From Tetrastigma voinierianum (Eukaryota > Streptophyta > Magnoliopsida > Vitales > Vitaceae), in the NCBI GenBank assembly GCA_016808115.1, contig JAEQBH010000032.1, forward strand, positions 744,001 to 808,000: a DNA stretch of 64,000 nt, read 5' to 3'. Below are positions 37,851 to 48,879 of this stretch, in pieces. The notes under the pieces are model-generated. The model saw only the letters and a program-made list of their open reading frames with translations. It did not search any database and was not told where the DNA came from. The position numbers and the translations under genes were made by a program. Each line of letters begins with the position of its first letter. The stretch's first letter is position 1.

Positions 37851-38140
37851 CATTTTTGACATCCATTTGAAAGAGTGGCCATTTGCGAGCCGCAAAAATG
37901 GCAATAAGAGTCATGATAAAAGAAAGTCGAGCCACATGAGCAAATGTCTCCTCATAATATCTCATACTCCTGAGTAAAACCTCCGGCAACAAGGCGAGCC
38001 TTATAGCGATCAACAGTGCCATCCGATCGAGTCTTGATCTTATAAATCCATTTACAACGATGCTTGGTTCTTCAGAGGAGTCGACCAGATCCCATGATGC
38101 AGTCTTACATCGCAGTGCATCATTTCACCTTTCATAACTA
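37851..38140 (-). pseudogene. copia 1 RT N-terminal part
   Basis: On the minus strand the frame reads YYEETFAHVARLSFIMTLIA and then AARKWPLFQMDVKNAF, the conserved start of copia RT, before running into the solo LTR. The upstream part (38020-38140) holds remnants of the segment before it in a shifted frame. Confidence 0.85.
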
Positions 38141-38213
38141 ACTATGTAAAGGGTTAGAGAGGAAGCCTCACGAAAATTCTAGGTTCATGGAGAAGCGAGG
38201 TAAGAAATGTGGA

Positions 38214-38727
38214 TTACAAAGGTGAGAATGAAGAGTAGTTACCCGATAGGTGACGAGTGCATGAGTCGAAGGACATTGGGATCCCACAGTTGACGATGTC
38301 GGTAGAGCCGTCGATGTTCGGTGCGAGAACCATCGGATGCATGAGAAGGAACATCGGACATAGAGGAGGCTGGGGCCAGGGAGTGGGGGGGGTGGTGCTC
38401 AGACATAGAAGTGGGAGACTCATTAGGAAAAAGGTCAGAGAGAGGATTAATAGAGGGAATGGGGAAATAGGAACATGAGGTAGTTGATAAAACATTTTGT
38501 GTTGAGCCACATGTCATAGAAACACAGAGACGTTTACTAATGGGATCACCAACACTATGCCTTTTGACCAATTCCATACCCAGAAAAGCGACCTGGCTTG
38601 AGCGAGGCGAAGTTTGTTTAACAATGATCTTTAAGAAGAGCAAACGAGACACGTCAGGAACTCCCAAGGAGTCCGCAAGAGGGAGAAGAACCAAACAACA
38701 TATCATAAGGAGTTTGATTGTGAACAA
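38214..38727 (-). pseudogene. copia 1 integrase C terminus and linker
   Basis: Overlapping minus frames hold the integrase C-terminal pieces (TPYD-like start in one frame, FLGMELVKRH and DPISKRLCVS in another) followed by a Pro/Ser-rich linker (PLSDLFPNESPTSMSEHHPP), as between integrase and RT in copia. At least two frameshifts are needed to read through. The catalytic core is absent. Confidence 0.75.
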
Positions 38728-38869
38728 TGGGAGAAGGACACCTATCCTGATATCATAGAAAGGGTAATGTTGGATGCATTGGAAAATGGAAGATGAACCT
38801 GATTAACCATATCCTGTAGATCTGCTATAGAGAGAGATGAGGCAGGACTAGACTTGGAATGAGAGTCCA

Positions 38870-39836
38870 TGTACTAATAATTGGCCAGGTGGCTGCTTGA
38901 TGTTATGAAGAGATACTCTAACAGTGTAATAGGTTTCAACGGAATGACCTTTGTTCTTACTTAAACTACAGATAAGAAGAAACCTCTTATTGTTATGTCA
39001 TCTGTCATTATTCCCTTTGCTTTTGGAAACATAGGTAGATGAAGCGGTAGAAGCAGGGAGTAGCGATCTGAGAGCAATGGCTCGTAGCAAGAACCATGAT
39101 ACAGCGGATAGAAAATGGATCGGTCCCGAAGCGTGTCTATCATCAACTAATTTATGAATAGCTTGTGAGATTGTTGGTAGGATTACGATGTAGAATATGA
39201 CTTCGGCTAATTCAAACTCATCCTGAAGCCCATTAAAGCTGAAATAGTCGTCCTTGTTCACGGTGAACATATTAATTTGGTGTCGACGAGTGGAAGGGTG
39301 GTTGGATGCAATTAGTGATCCCAAATGGATTTGGTGTTTGTGATATCTGAGTAATCCGCGACACAGTTCTGACGAATCGATAAAGATTTGCGTGTGAAGC
39401 TTGAAGTTGTGAGCACCACTACGTCGACTTATCTGGGGTAACCGGTAAGTCCCCGAGCTTCTTTGGCAATATCAATGTTGTCAAACTCATCAACAATGGA
39501 TGGAATAGATGTATTACGAAACCAAGTGATGATTTGATGATTAGCACTTTCCCAATCCTCAATCCGAATGACATAGGCAGAATCGGTTTCTTTGTCCACT
39601 TTTTCTGGGATAGGACGGTCACTAGAGGCATAAAGTCATAGCTTATGGCCTTTGAGATAACTGGGCATGGCTTGAGACCATTGGGCAAATTTATCTCCAT
39701 AAAAAATAACATGAATTAGATGAGAAATCTCATCACTTGGCATATCTAAATTCGTCGAAAAAATAGACGAGACGAAAATAAGTCGAATACACACAGTGAT
39801 TCGATCAATGGTTAATGGTGGCGTGGGCGTGGTCAA
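38870..39836 (-). pseudogene. copia 1 gag
   Basis: The N-terminal piece (39636-39836) has the gag motif FAQWSQAMPSYLKGHKL; the next frame (39419-39712) includes KETDSAYVIR-like and SANHQIITWFRNTSIPSIVD segments. Then FNGLQDEFEL (39200s) and the sequence before the zinc knuckle, with SKNKGHSVETYY at about 38940. The final knuckle Cys is Tyr here. Several stops and frameshifts are present. Gag would form the particle shell. Confidence 0.8.
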
Positions 39837-40245
39837 CTATTGGCGTGGTGAGTGGTCAGGCGTGGGTTGTGGGCGCGGGTGGCGGGCGCGAGCGCAAGCG
39901 ACGGTCGGAGGCGAGTGACTGATGGGTCGGACTTGGGCGACGTGGCCTGTGGTTCGGAGTGCTGTCTTGCTGAAAGTGGATCGGCGGCTGCGGGTGCGGG
40001 TGGGCGTGTGGGACCCGCAGCTCGGACTTTAGGTGGTCGCGTGGGGGCTTTTTCGACTTCCTGCTTTGCACATCGGTGTGATCATCTCGTGGATCTCCCA
40101 AATGGCTGTAGTGGTTTAGGCTTGTGAAGGTAGGAAATAAAGAGCAAACGGTGGTGTTTGTCGGAAAAATAAGATAAACGGTGGCTATAATGCCTAGACC
40201 ATGAGAGTAGCGGAAGAAAAAAATCGAAGAACCTATTTCACGATC
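39837..40245 (-). other. copia 1 leader and start of gag, GC-rich
   Basis: Between the 5' LTR and the recognisable gag lies a ~270-bp island (39840-40110) far richer in G and C than its surroundings, made of GGCGCGGGTG-like words. Long ORFs on both strands (39852-40127 plus, 39856-40101 minus) follow from the low stop-codon density. A clear tRNA-Met primer site was not seen next to the LTR. Confidence 0.5.
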
Positions 40246-40372
40246 TGTGAAAGAAAAGACTTGAGTCTTTGTATATGAAAAAGCTAAATTCTGATCACAA
40301 GGTGAGACCTTATATAAGCTAAGCTATACAAAACTAAAAAGGAAAATATACAATTGCCATAATAATCTAACA
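40246..40372 (-). repeat. 5' LTR of copia 1
   Basis: It matches 34709-34827 from TGTGAA through CTTGAGTCTTTGTATATGAA to AAAATATACAATTG and AACA, with a few small indels. It has a TATATAAG at about 40312-40319 in both copies, which may be shared by chance or be a minus-strand promoter element. Confidence 0.85.
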
Positions 40373-40567
40373 ACCTGGAATACATGCTCTATCATATAGA
40401 GAGATCGATAAAAGATGGATATTGTCCTACAACTCTGCATGCAACAATGTCTTTCATCCTCTATTTTATTACACAAAGCTACCTGAATGGAAAACCCAGT
40501 GCTACTATGTTTTCGGTGACTATTTTATGCCTCTCCCACCTCTTGTCTTGTCAATTTAATTATATTA
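40373..40567. other. Spacer between the two copia elements
   Basis: About 195 bp of unrecognised sequence. Confidence 0.5.
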
Positions 40568-40740
40568 TGTGAAATGAGAGAAGAAAATAATGTTTTTTTT
40601 TTTATTGAATGAGTGAATTAAATTGTATAGAGACATATATATACAAAAGGAAACAAATAAAGTGTAAAAGGAAGGAGAATAATATACAAAATGTAAGAGA
40701 TAAACTAAAGAATATAGAGAATATTAAATGATAATCAACA
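40568..40740 (-). repeat. 3' LTR of copia 2
   Basis: It begins TGTGAAATGAGAG and ends GATAATCAACA on the plus strand and shares TTTTTATTGAATG, AATAAAGTGTAAAAG and AACTAAAGAATAT blocks with 48880-49079. Confidence 0.85.
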
Positions 40741-40753
40741 CTCCCCCTGAACA
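40741..40753 (-). other. Polypurine tract of copia 2
   Basis: Read on the minus strand this is TGTTCAGGGGGAG placed directly before the TGTTGATT start of the 3' LTR. It would prime plus-strand DNA synthesis. Confidence 0.75.
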
Positions 40754-40774
40754 AGAGGATATAGGTCAAATGTA

Positions 40775-41912
40775 CTAAAAGCTTGTTACAATGTACTTAG
40801 TCTGGATACATTTGGTGAACACATCTATTAGTTGGTCACTCGAGTTAACAAAACTAATAGTCATGCATCTTGATACGATCTTCTCTATGATGAAGTGACA
40901 ATTCACTTCTATATGTTTGATCCTCTTATGCAAGATTGGGTTGGATGCGATGTGGAGAGCAGCTTGATTATCACATATTAACTTCATTTGTTCATCTTTG
41001 CCAAATCTTAGCTCCTGAAAAAGATGTCTTAGCCATTTGAGCTCACATGTCGCCAAAGCCATAGCTTGCTATTATGCTTCAGCACTTGATTTGGCTACAA
41101 CATCTTGTTTCTTATCCTTCCAAGATACTAGGTTTCCACTAATAAATACACAATACCTAGTAGTTGAGTGTTTATCTGCAAGTGAACCTGCCCAGTCTGC
41201 ATCACAATATCCAACGATCTAGGTGTGACATCTGTTTTCATATAACACCCTTTGACCTGATGTTCTCTTAATATAACAGAGGATACGAATCACATCATCC
41301 CAGTGACTATCACATGGTGGTTGAGAAATGGTAACAGCGCTCCTGAAAGGAAGCATTTGGTCAGTGATGGTGAGATAGTTTAGTTCCATAGTCGTCGATA
41401 TCTCGCCCGGATCACGTAGAGGCTCCCATTGTCACAGTGAGCAGTGTTCGGATCGTAAGGTGTCTCTGAGTTTTCAATCTAGCATACTTGTCTCTTTTAA
41501 TATTTCCAAGGCATACTTTCTCTTATTCATAACCACACCGGATTTAGATTTAGCTATCTCAATCCCGAGAAAATACTTGAGTTTCCCTAAGTCGTAGTCT
41601 GAAAGTGACTAAAGAGATACTGTTTCAACCTCTAAATACCATCCTGATCATTGCCCATGATAACAATGTCATCCACATAAACAATCAAATAGTACTACCA
41701 CAATTCATATGATGATGGCCCAGGGTGATCTATTGTACTCAGTCATCTGAACTCTTGAACCATGGAACTAAGCCGTGACAGGCAGGGGCTGCTTTAGCCC
41801 AGTATAATGGCGGCATGGCTTGCGTACCAATCAAAAGCTCACACGCCAGACAACAATACGGTGGTTGCTCCATATGAACACATCTGTCCTTCGTAGTGAA
41901 AGCATTTTTTTA
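40775..41912 (-). pseudogene. copia 2 RT (C-terminal part) and RNase H
   Basis: RNase H (40775-41062) reads MALATCELKWLRHLFQELRF, then ICDNQAALHIASNPILHKR and KHIEVNCHFI, then DVFTK: the standard C-terminal part of copia. Upstream in broken frames are DADWAGS-type remnants at about 41180 and RT with YVDDIVIMGND (YVDD at 41668-41679) followed by LGKLKYFLGIEIAKS. Stops and frameshifts are frequent. The 5' side of this RT piece meets the MITE. Confidence 0.85.
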
Positions 41913-41920
41913 ATCTCGAC

Positions 41921-42497
41921 TATGGATTGGGTCGAGCCCGATGGGTTGTTGGCTAAAATGGGTCGGGCCAATTCAACCCACTTTTATTTGAACCCGCTTT
42001 TGGCTAGCCTAGCCCGACCCTAGGCGGGCCACGGGCCAAAATGGGCATAACATTAAAATATTAAAAATAATAATAAATAACAATTTTACAAATTTTATAT
42101 TTTGTAACACAAAGTTCTTTGAAATAATTTTTTAGTTCATTCTTATGTTCTTAAAGATTATACAAATAAATTATTATAGTTATATTTATATATTTATTTT
42201 AAATTATTTTTCATAGTAATATTATTTTATTTCATTTAACAAAAACAATTATTTAATAACTACTTCTATAAACAACTATTTTATATTTTTTTTCATAATA
42301 GAAAACTAATATTCCCCAATAATTAGAAAATAATATGTAGTTATTAAAAAATTTAAATAAAAAACAGGCCAAAATGAGCCAAGTGGGTCAGCCTGACCCA
42401 AGCCTTAATAGCTTGCGGGCATATTCGGGCCTTTATTTTCTTAGTCCGGCTCTCAAAAAATATGGGCAAAAGTGGGCCGACCCATTATCCCACCTCT
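41921..42497. mobile_element. hAT-type MITE inside copia 2 RT
   Basis: The insert interrupts the conserved QLDI-KNAF part of RT. Its ends are imperfect inverted repeats (left TATGGATTGGGTCGAG; right, read inward, AGAGGTGGGATAATGGGTCG). The outer ~120 bp on each side are GC-rich with repeated GGGTCGGGCC and GGGCCAAAATGGG words; the middle is AT-rich. Flanking 8-mers ATCTCGAC (41913-41920) and ATGTCCAA (42498-42505) agree at 5 of 8 places, and 8 bp is the hAT duplication length. No transposase is present. Confidence 0.7.
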
Positions 42498-42498
42498 A

Positions 42499-43450
42499 TG
42501 TCCAACTGATACAAAGGCTAAGATTACATAGCAATCATAGATAGGAGAAAACGAATAGAGGAAATCTTAGAGATAAGGGAAAATGTATCATAGTAGTCAG
42601 AACCATAGACCTGAGTGTATCCCTTTGCAATTAACCTAGTCTTAAGACGATCCACCAGACCATTGGGGTCAATCTTCACTGTATACACCTAGCGACATCC
42701 AATAGGTGTTTTGCTAGCAGGTAAGGTAACTAGATCCCAAGTGCCACTAGAATGTAGAGCATCCATTTCCTCAACCATAGTTTGTTTCTAGTTTGGATTG
42801 GTTAGAGCCTTATGCACAGTTTGTGGAACATAAACAGAAAACAAGGTGGAAACAAAGGCAAAATATGGGGAAGATAAACAATGATAAGTCAGGAAATTAT
42901 AAATATGATGGGGGTTACGAGAGGAATGAGTACCTTTCCGAATGTCAATGGGAAGATCAACGGAAGACGGTAATACTGGCGTCGTGGAGGAGGATGCCAT
43001 AGGAGATGAGTCAATCGAAGTACGTGGGCGGCTAAGATAAACCCACAATGGTTGAGGTGGAGTAGTCGGGGGTACAGGTGAGGTATCTAGGGTGGGATAA
43101 AGAAGGGGTAGAGATATGACATCAGAATGGGGAGGGTGAGTGATAGGGAACATAGAAGAGATCTCAAAAAATGTGACATCGGCAAAGAAAAAGTATCGAT
43201 GTGTATCAGGAGAGTAGCAACGATAACCTTGTTGAAGTCGAGAATAACTAGGGAAGACACACTTCGTGGCTTTAACTGAGAGATTGTCTTGCCTAGGAGT
43301 AAGAATATGGACAAAACAAACACAACCAAAGACATGAGGGGGAAGGCAAAAGAGAGGTTGGTTTGGAAAAAAGAATGAATGAGGATACTATCATGTAGAG
43401 TGACATACGATCGATCAAATATAGCGGCTAGGTAGCATCCCCAAAAAACT
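42499..43450 (-). pseudogene. copia 2 RT N-terminal part, linker and integrase C terminus (copy A)
   Basis: On the minus strand: integrase C terminus (DFNKVIVATLLIHIDTF in one frame; FFEISSMFPI in another), then a Pro/Ser/Thr-rich linker (42788-43153, with PPTTPPQPLWVY and ending TVHKALTNPN), then RT start VEEMDALHSSGTWDLVTLP, then RLIAKGYTQVYGSDY, up to PLYQLDI where the MITE sits. Several stop codons interrupt the frame. The upstream end is cut by the Athila-like solo LTR. Confidence 0.8.
43071..43450 (-). repeat. Duplicated copia segment, copy A
   Basis: This segment matches 44944-45229 plus 47121-47220 in the same orientation. Shared blocks include GAGATATGACATC, ATAACCTTGTTGAAGTCGAG and AAAACAAACACAACCAAAGA. 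The copies differ by point changes and small indels, so they have been apart for some time. Confidence 0.85.
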
Positions 43451-44943
43451 TGATAGAGCGGGCGTGTTATATGAGAGTAATGCGCCTATGTGAACAAGTG
43501 CATGCGTGACCTTAAATAATATAATGAAAGTATGAGTATCGTCCCACGCAGATTGAGTTATTAATTACCGACTATAATCTAGCTTAGGCTCTATTTGGAT
43601 GATGGAAAATCTGTAAAAAGACTAAAATACACTAATCTAGCATACAAAGACCTAGCTACAACGACTGGATAAAGACTAAAAAGCCTTAGGGCATAGATTT
43701 TACCTAAACAATCATGTATGAACCTCCTAACCCAATTAATCAGTGATCAATTTCATCACGAAGATGACGATTTCACTAATGTACATGCGAATATCTCTTG
43801 AGCATCCACACACTACCCTTAGAAAAGGTTATACTGCATCTTTGCCTCAAACCATCATGACTAAGGGTGCTATGAACCCTAGAAACCTAATACCACATAT
43901 AATTTCATTTATATCTCTATCTCATGATAATTAGATGGTAAATCATCCATGGTCTACCTTAATCATCACTTCTCAGTCTCAAATCAAGCCACAAATCATG
44001 CAAATATTGGCCAAGTACTCACAAACATTAAGAATAAATGAAATACTCAACACATAGGTGAAAATAATACATTAGTCAATATAGATTAGGAGAAATCCAT
44101 ACATTTATGTCTTTGTCTACATCTAAACCCTAAGAAAACTAACTAAAACATTAGTATAAAAGGAATTACAACTATCAAAAGAAAGAAAAACGGAAAAGGG
44201 AAGAGATAAAACAAATTTGGCATCGAATCATACTATAACTGTCCTCAATCTTCTTCTTCTTCCTCCAAGTTCTCTTCCTTTTCTAGAGTGAAGCCTTAAG
44301 TGTTTGCACCCAAAGAATTCCCAGTGTTGCTTGTGCTAATCATTGGTGAAATAGAAATTTGTAATAGCCGACTAATGGGCCAATGATGGGCTAAAAATGG
44401 TAATATTTCTACTCTAGCTCGCCGAGCATCGTTGTGATGAGCTCACGAATCACTTATTCACGTTTCTTCACTTCGTTGCGACGAACTCTACTTCGTCACA
44501 ACGTACCTAAGGCCATGCATCTTTTCCATCTTCACCTTTGTTGCGACGAATAATCTCTTTGCCGCGATGAGCACCTTCATCACGATGAGGGTGATGCTCA
44601 TTGTTACGTGACATTAGATGTCTTCTTTTAAGGATCATTTATTCGTTACTATGAATGATTCCTTTGTCATAGCGAACAAAATATACAAATTCAGCCTCTC
44701 CTTATTTTCTTCAATTTTTTATCCTTTGCTTTGTTTTCATTCAAAATCGTGAAAATCCTGAGTTCTTGCATCTTTGTAGCGGAGTTGATAGATTTTTAGG
44801 GATTTTTGCTTCATTCGTTTTGTACTCCGCCAATGGTTGATCAAATCATAAGATGAACATTTAGAGCATTATGACATATTTAACATAAAATACTAAAAAA
44901 TTAAGCAAAATATGGAGATAAAATGATATTTAGATACTCATTA
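43451..44943 (-). mobile_element. Athila-like solo LTR between the two copia 2 segments
   Basis: Reversed, it starts TAATGAGTATC and ends CTATCA, as do the LTRs at 21-1448 and 4989-6420. It carries the reversed GAGTATCGTCCCACG block at 43534 and GGTCTACCTTAATCATCACTTCTCAG at 43953 that match those LTRs. Palindrome-like words TTCGTTGCGACGAA (44473-44486) and GTTGCGACGAA (44540) sit where the other LTRs have their GC-rich words. Flanks AAACT and GGAAT do not match, and they are different positions of copia, so it was not left by a simple insertion. Confidence 0.75.
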
Positions 44944-45229
44944 GGAATTATAGTGGTATCGAGATGGGATAAGAAAGGAATTTAGAGATATGACATCGAG
45001 CAGCGGGGTGATAGGGAGCATAGAATAATTCTAAAAAAATGTAGTGACATCTACAAGACAAAGTATCGTGTGTGTCGGAGAGTATGCGATAACCTTGTTG
45101 AAGTCGAGAATAATCGAGGAAGAGGAAGACACACTTTATGGCTTTGGTTGAAAGCTTGTCTTGTCCATGAGTAAGAATATGGATAAAACAAACACAACCA
45201 AAGACACGAGGGGAAGGCAGAAGAGAGGT
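44944..45229 (-). pseudogene. copia 2 integrase C terminus, copy B
   Basis: Second copy of the integrase C-terminal and linker-start region, with more mutations than copy A. It runs in plus coordinates into the gypsy solo LTR and goes on at 47121. Confidence 0.8.
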
Positions 45230-47115
45230 TGTAACACCCCAAATTATACCATAGTAGTTTATTACAGTTTGGGGTATAATGTAAGTTAAAATTTGTATTT
45301 TTCGGAAATTTAGTGTAAAGTGGAAAAAATGTTAAAATGGTAAAATGTCACATTAAGGACCCAAAGGTCATAACTCAAGAAGATGATATGCTATTGTAAG
45401 AATTTAGATAAGTTGATTTTCAAATTGGATGAAGTGGAAGGACCAAATGGCAGGGTTAAGTGAGCAAAAGTGGAGATAAAACAAAACATGGCCTTATAGA
45501 AGAAACATTTCCCATTTGGCTTATAGACTTAGGCTACGAGTTTGGAGAGAACCAAATTAAGTTTGCTTTCTCTCCATCTTTTAGTTCTATTTGATCAAGT
45601 AAAGGAAAATTGAAGAAGTGAAGAAAAGGAAACTAGTTGAAGTGTTCAAGAAGATCAAGGAATGGAACTTTTGGTATGGATTACTTGTTAGAAATTAACC
45701 CTAACTCCCTCTTTGTCTATATTTGGGTTGGGGAAAAACTGCTTTCGACAAAGGCATTTTTGGGGCTTAAGTCGGTTTGGGGGGTGTTTTCCTTTACTTT
45801 GGTTTTGATTGGCAAATTCTGGTGAGAAAAAGGGGCTTGCTAATTTTTGAAAAATCGGCGCTCATGCCTAGGCGTAGGGCGCTCGCCCTAGTAGGTCTCC
45901 GCTGGCGTGGGAACCACCTTTAGAGTGAACAGAGACACGAGATTTTCGAACTTTTTCTAATCTTGCTGGGCGTAACAATGCCGCTAGGCATAACGATGCC
46001 GGCTTAGAGCGACCTATAAATCATGTTTTGTTTTCTCTCTTTCGTTAATCCTAGCAATCATCATTGGATTAATGGAGATCCTAATAAGTGAATGAAAATT
46101 CATTGCATGTATCTGAGTGATATGAAAATGCTATGAACGCCGCCGAGGTGAGCTTGAGTAAAGCATTGTTTCTTGCCCTTAGTACTAATGTGATTAAGAA
46201 CAATAACAACTCGATAATACATATAATTGTATGCTTAAGATCGAATGGTGAATGAATAGGCATACGATTGGTGCAGCGACACTCTCTGTTTAGTGTGACA
46301 CTCTGCGATTAGTGCGATGGGACTCTTTATCGATTAACTACGACCTTTCATAACTTTATCTTTACGACACACAGTACGTGGGTTGACACGTATTGTGCTT
46401 CGGCTTGTATACGTTCGAGTAATGTCTGTACCTTGGGTGCCCTATTGTGCTATGTCCCTCTGTTAATATTTACGAGGTCTATACAGGGAAACATTTATAT
46501 GATAAGTATATGAACTGAATGAAGCATAAGAAAACAAAGTAATCGACTGCAATGCTAAGGCATAAATCCATTATGTTCTGTAGTGTACCTACGGGTACCC
46601 TTTGTACAATATTTATGTTCTGTACTCCTACGGGAGATATGAAAATTTTGATATATGAACTATTGAATATGTATACTATAATTGAGGACCACTGTTGTGG
46701 TCATATATGTTGTCTGTTTTCCCACCAAGCTATAAGCTTAGCACAAGTGTTTCATCTGTGTAGGTACTGAAGAGGACATCAGGGGCATTCGCATTTACTT
46801 GAGGCGACCTGACATTAGGAGTCCACTATATGTGGTTCTGATTGTTTGTAATGTAATGTATTATCTTGGAGATAGTGCAACTTGTGTAAGTACAAGTAAA
46901 TGAGACTCAAGAATATATGTACAAGAACATTTAAACACCACTACGGTGGTAGTATTACAAGTTATATCTTTTGGAAGAATTCATGGATTTAAGTTATGTC
47001 AATATGTACAAGTTTGGATTTATATTTCGAAATGGACCACCAATGTAGAAAATCGGGTAAAAGTCTGATCGGTGTGGGTCCTATCATTTGCCTAGGGCGG
47101 GGATGGGGCATTCTG
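45230..47115. mobile_element. Solo gypsy LTR with 5-bp target duplication
   Basis: It starts TGTAACACCCC and its right end is GGGGCATTCTG, a mutated inverse of the start. The flanks are GAGGT (45225-45229) and GAGGT (47116-47120), a perfect target duplication, and removing it joins the copia integrase sequence seen intact in copy A (43352-43365). Inside, 45857-46010 has clustered GGCGCTC, CCTAGGCG and AACGATGCCG words. No gag or pol is inside. ORFs within (for example 45637-45825, 46552-46770) are not recognised. Confidence 0.9.
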
Positions 47116-47120
47116 GAGGT

Positions 47121-47600
47121 TGGTTTTTGGGAAAAATAATGGAATAAAGGGATTTTATCATGTAGGCGATGACATCATATGATTGATCAAGTAATAAAAG
47201 GCTAAGGTATCATCCCCCTTAAAATGTTGTGGAACCTTATGATGGAAGAGGAGAGTGCCAGTGGTTTCAACCAAATGACGGTTCTTGCATTTAGCCACTC
47301 CATTATGTTGAGAAGTACTGGCAATGAAAATTGATGAAGAATCCCATGTGAGGACAAAAAGAGGAGAGCAGTCGAAGTATTCCCTTAGCATTATCACTTT
47401 GTAGGATACGAATTGAAGTATTAAATTGAGTTCGAACTTCAGCATGGAACCAGAAAATAGAAATAACTATTCGAGTTTTCATTAAAAATAGCCAAGTAGA
47501 ACAAGAATAATCATCTATAAAAGTAACAAAGTACTGGAACCCCAAGATAGACTCAGTCCGGGAAGGACCCTAAACATCAGTGTGGACAAGCTCGAAACAA
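47121..47600 (-). pseudogene. copia 2 integrase catalytic core
   Basis: The frame 47303-47545 reads FVTFIDDYSCSTWLFLMK, then QFNTSIRILQSDNAK; 47158-47445 continues QHNGVAKCKNRHLVETTGTL, then KVPQHFKGD and YYLINHM. The first two catalytic Asp residues (FIDD and SDNAK) are present. The third acidic residue, normally Glu after GVA, is Lys. A frameshift separates the halves. The enzyme would join element DNA to the host chromosome; this copy cannot. Confidence 0.85.
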
Positions 47601-48879
47601 GACTTTGTCCATTGATCTAGGCTCTTGGGAATGCAGGTTGAAGTATGTTCCCTGGGCGACATGACTCACGCTCCAATTGAGGATTATTTAAAAATAAGGA
47701 ACCGTGTAGAGCAAATATTAGGATGACCAAGGTGACTATGAATGGAGAATCCATGGAGATTGCAAGCGGTAGAAAGTTTTCCATGGAAGTCTGGCTTGGT
47801 GGAAGATGAAGGCTAGGCGAGATGGAAATAGGTCTTAGAGCTCACATCCTATGGCAATCGTCCATCTTGTACTTTCAGATCTTATGTGTGAATTATCGCC
47901 AAGGTAATCGAGACAATTGGGTCACGGGGTCAACATTGATAATGTCGGATTAAAGGGACAATCGGGAACATAAGGGCCAGTAAGGGGGTATAGAAGGAAA
48001 AGGACATGTTGAATCGATTCCTTTAGCCATGGTTTGAGATCTACTAGCTAAAGTAATCATAGGTAAAGGTGATGTAATAGTAAGGGAAGAAAAACGATCC
48101 TTATTACCAGAAAGATGATTAGAGGCTCCATAATGAAGAATCCAAGGTTCAGATGAATGTGAAAGGAAAGTAGAGGCATTATCGGTATGGGAAATAGACT
48201 AAATGGATGCAGATTTGGTTGTTGAGTGAGGTGAAGGTACTCCTTATACTCGTTGGGCTTAAGAATAACTCTTAGAGGTGTGGATGAGCTCCATTTGACA
48301 ACCATAGAGACAAAGAAATAAAAAAATTGATCGAATCGACAAAACCAATACTTCCAAAAAGCAACGGAAACAACTCCCGAGGCTTTAGATATTGTCGTAG
48401 AGTGTTGGAAAACACAAAGGGAGAAAGATTGAAACGAAAATCCCACAAGACGGTGTGGAGAGAAAAATGGGAGCGAATGGCATTTTTGGCAAAGTGGAGA
48501 AGCAAGGCGTGGGAGAGGGTCGAGAAGGTCGGTGAAGTTGGTGGAGCATCGTTGTCGGAAGTGGGCCATTACTTGAGCCGACGCGTGGGAGATGCCGGTC
48601 GGAGGAAGTAGATCGCATGGCGGCATGGCGACAACCGACACCCCGGGGTTGTTCTGGGATCTGGTCTGATGATCTTGATGGTGTGGTGGTCTGACTAGAG
48701 TTGAGACTGATCATTTGAAAGTTTGTTGGAAAATTTTACTCTTGACAGAGATGTTTGATGGCGAAGAGTTTCAATGCTTTCTACAATAAGGTGGGGTAAT
48801 GAAAAGAGTTAACCTTGAATGTGTTGTCGAGTGAAGTACGACAAAACCCTAACCAAACCTTTCATGACTTTTGTCTGTA
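47601..48879 (-). pseudogene. copia 2 gag, protease and pre-integrase remnants
   Basis: At 48099-48147 the minus strand encodes PWILHYGASNHLSGNK, the copia aspartic protease active-site region, in which the catalytic Asp before the Gly-Ala is replaced (HYGAS). Upstream, frame 48385-48714 begins MISLNSSQTTTPSRSSDQIP and is a candidate polyprotein start. The region 48450-48650 is GC-rich. The gag capsid part is short or rearranged, and many stops are present. Confidence 0.65.

Larger units (their letters stand above)
34709..40372 (-). mobile_element. copia retrotransposon 1 (minus strand), decayed
   Basis: Short direct repeats (34709-34827 and 40246-40372) flank a minus-strand copia polyprotein in the right order: gag, zinc knuckle, integrase C terminus, linker, RT, RNase H. 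A solo gypsy LTR (35997-37844) splits RT between MDVKNAF and NGELVRKL. Without it the element is about 3.8 kb, shorter than the usual 4.5-5 kb, because protease and the integrase core are missing between 38730 and 38870. Flanking 5-mers (TTACT and ACCTG) do not match, so the target duplication is lost or the ends are a few bases off. Confidence 0.85.

Noticed and set aside
39852..40127. 91-codon Gly/Ala-rich ORF
   Set aside because: It lies antisense to the copia 1 leader in a GC-rich island where stop codons are rare.
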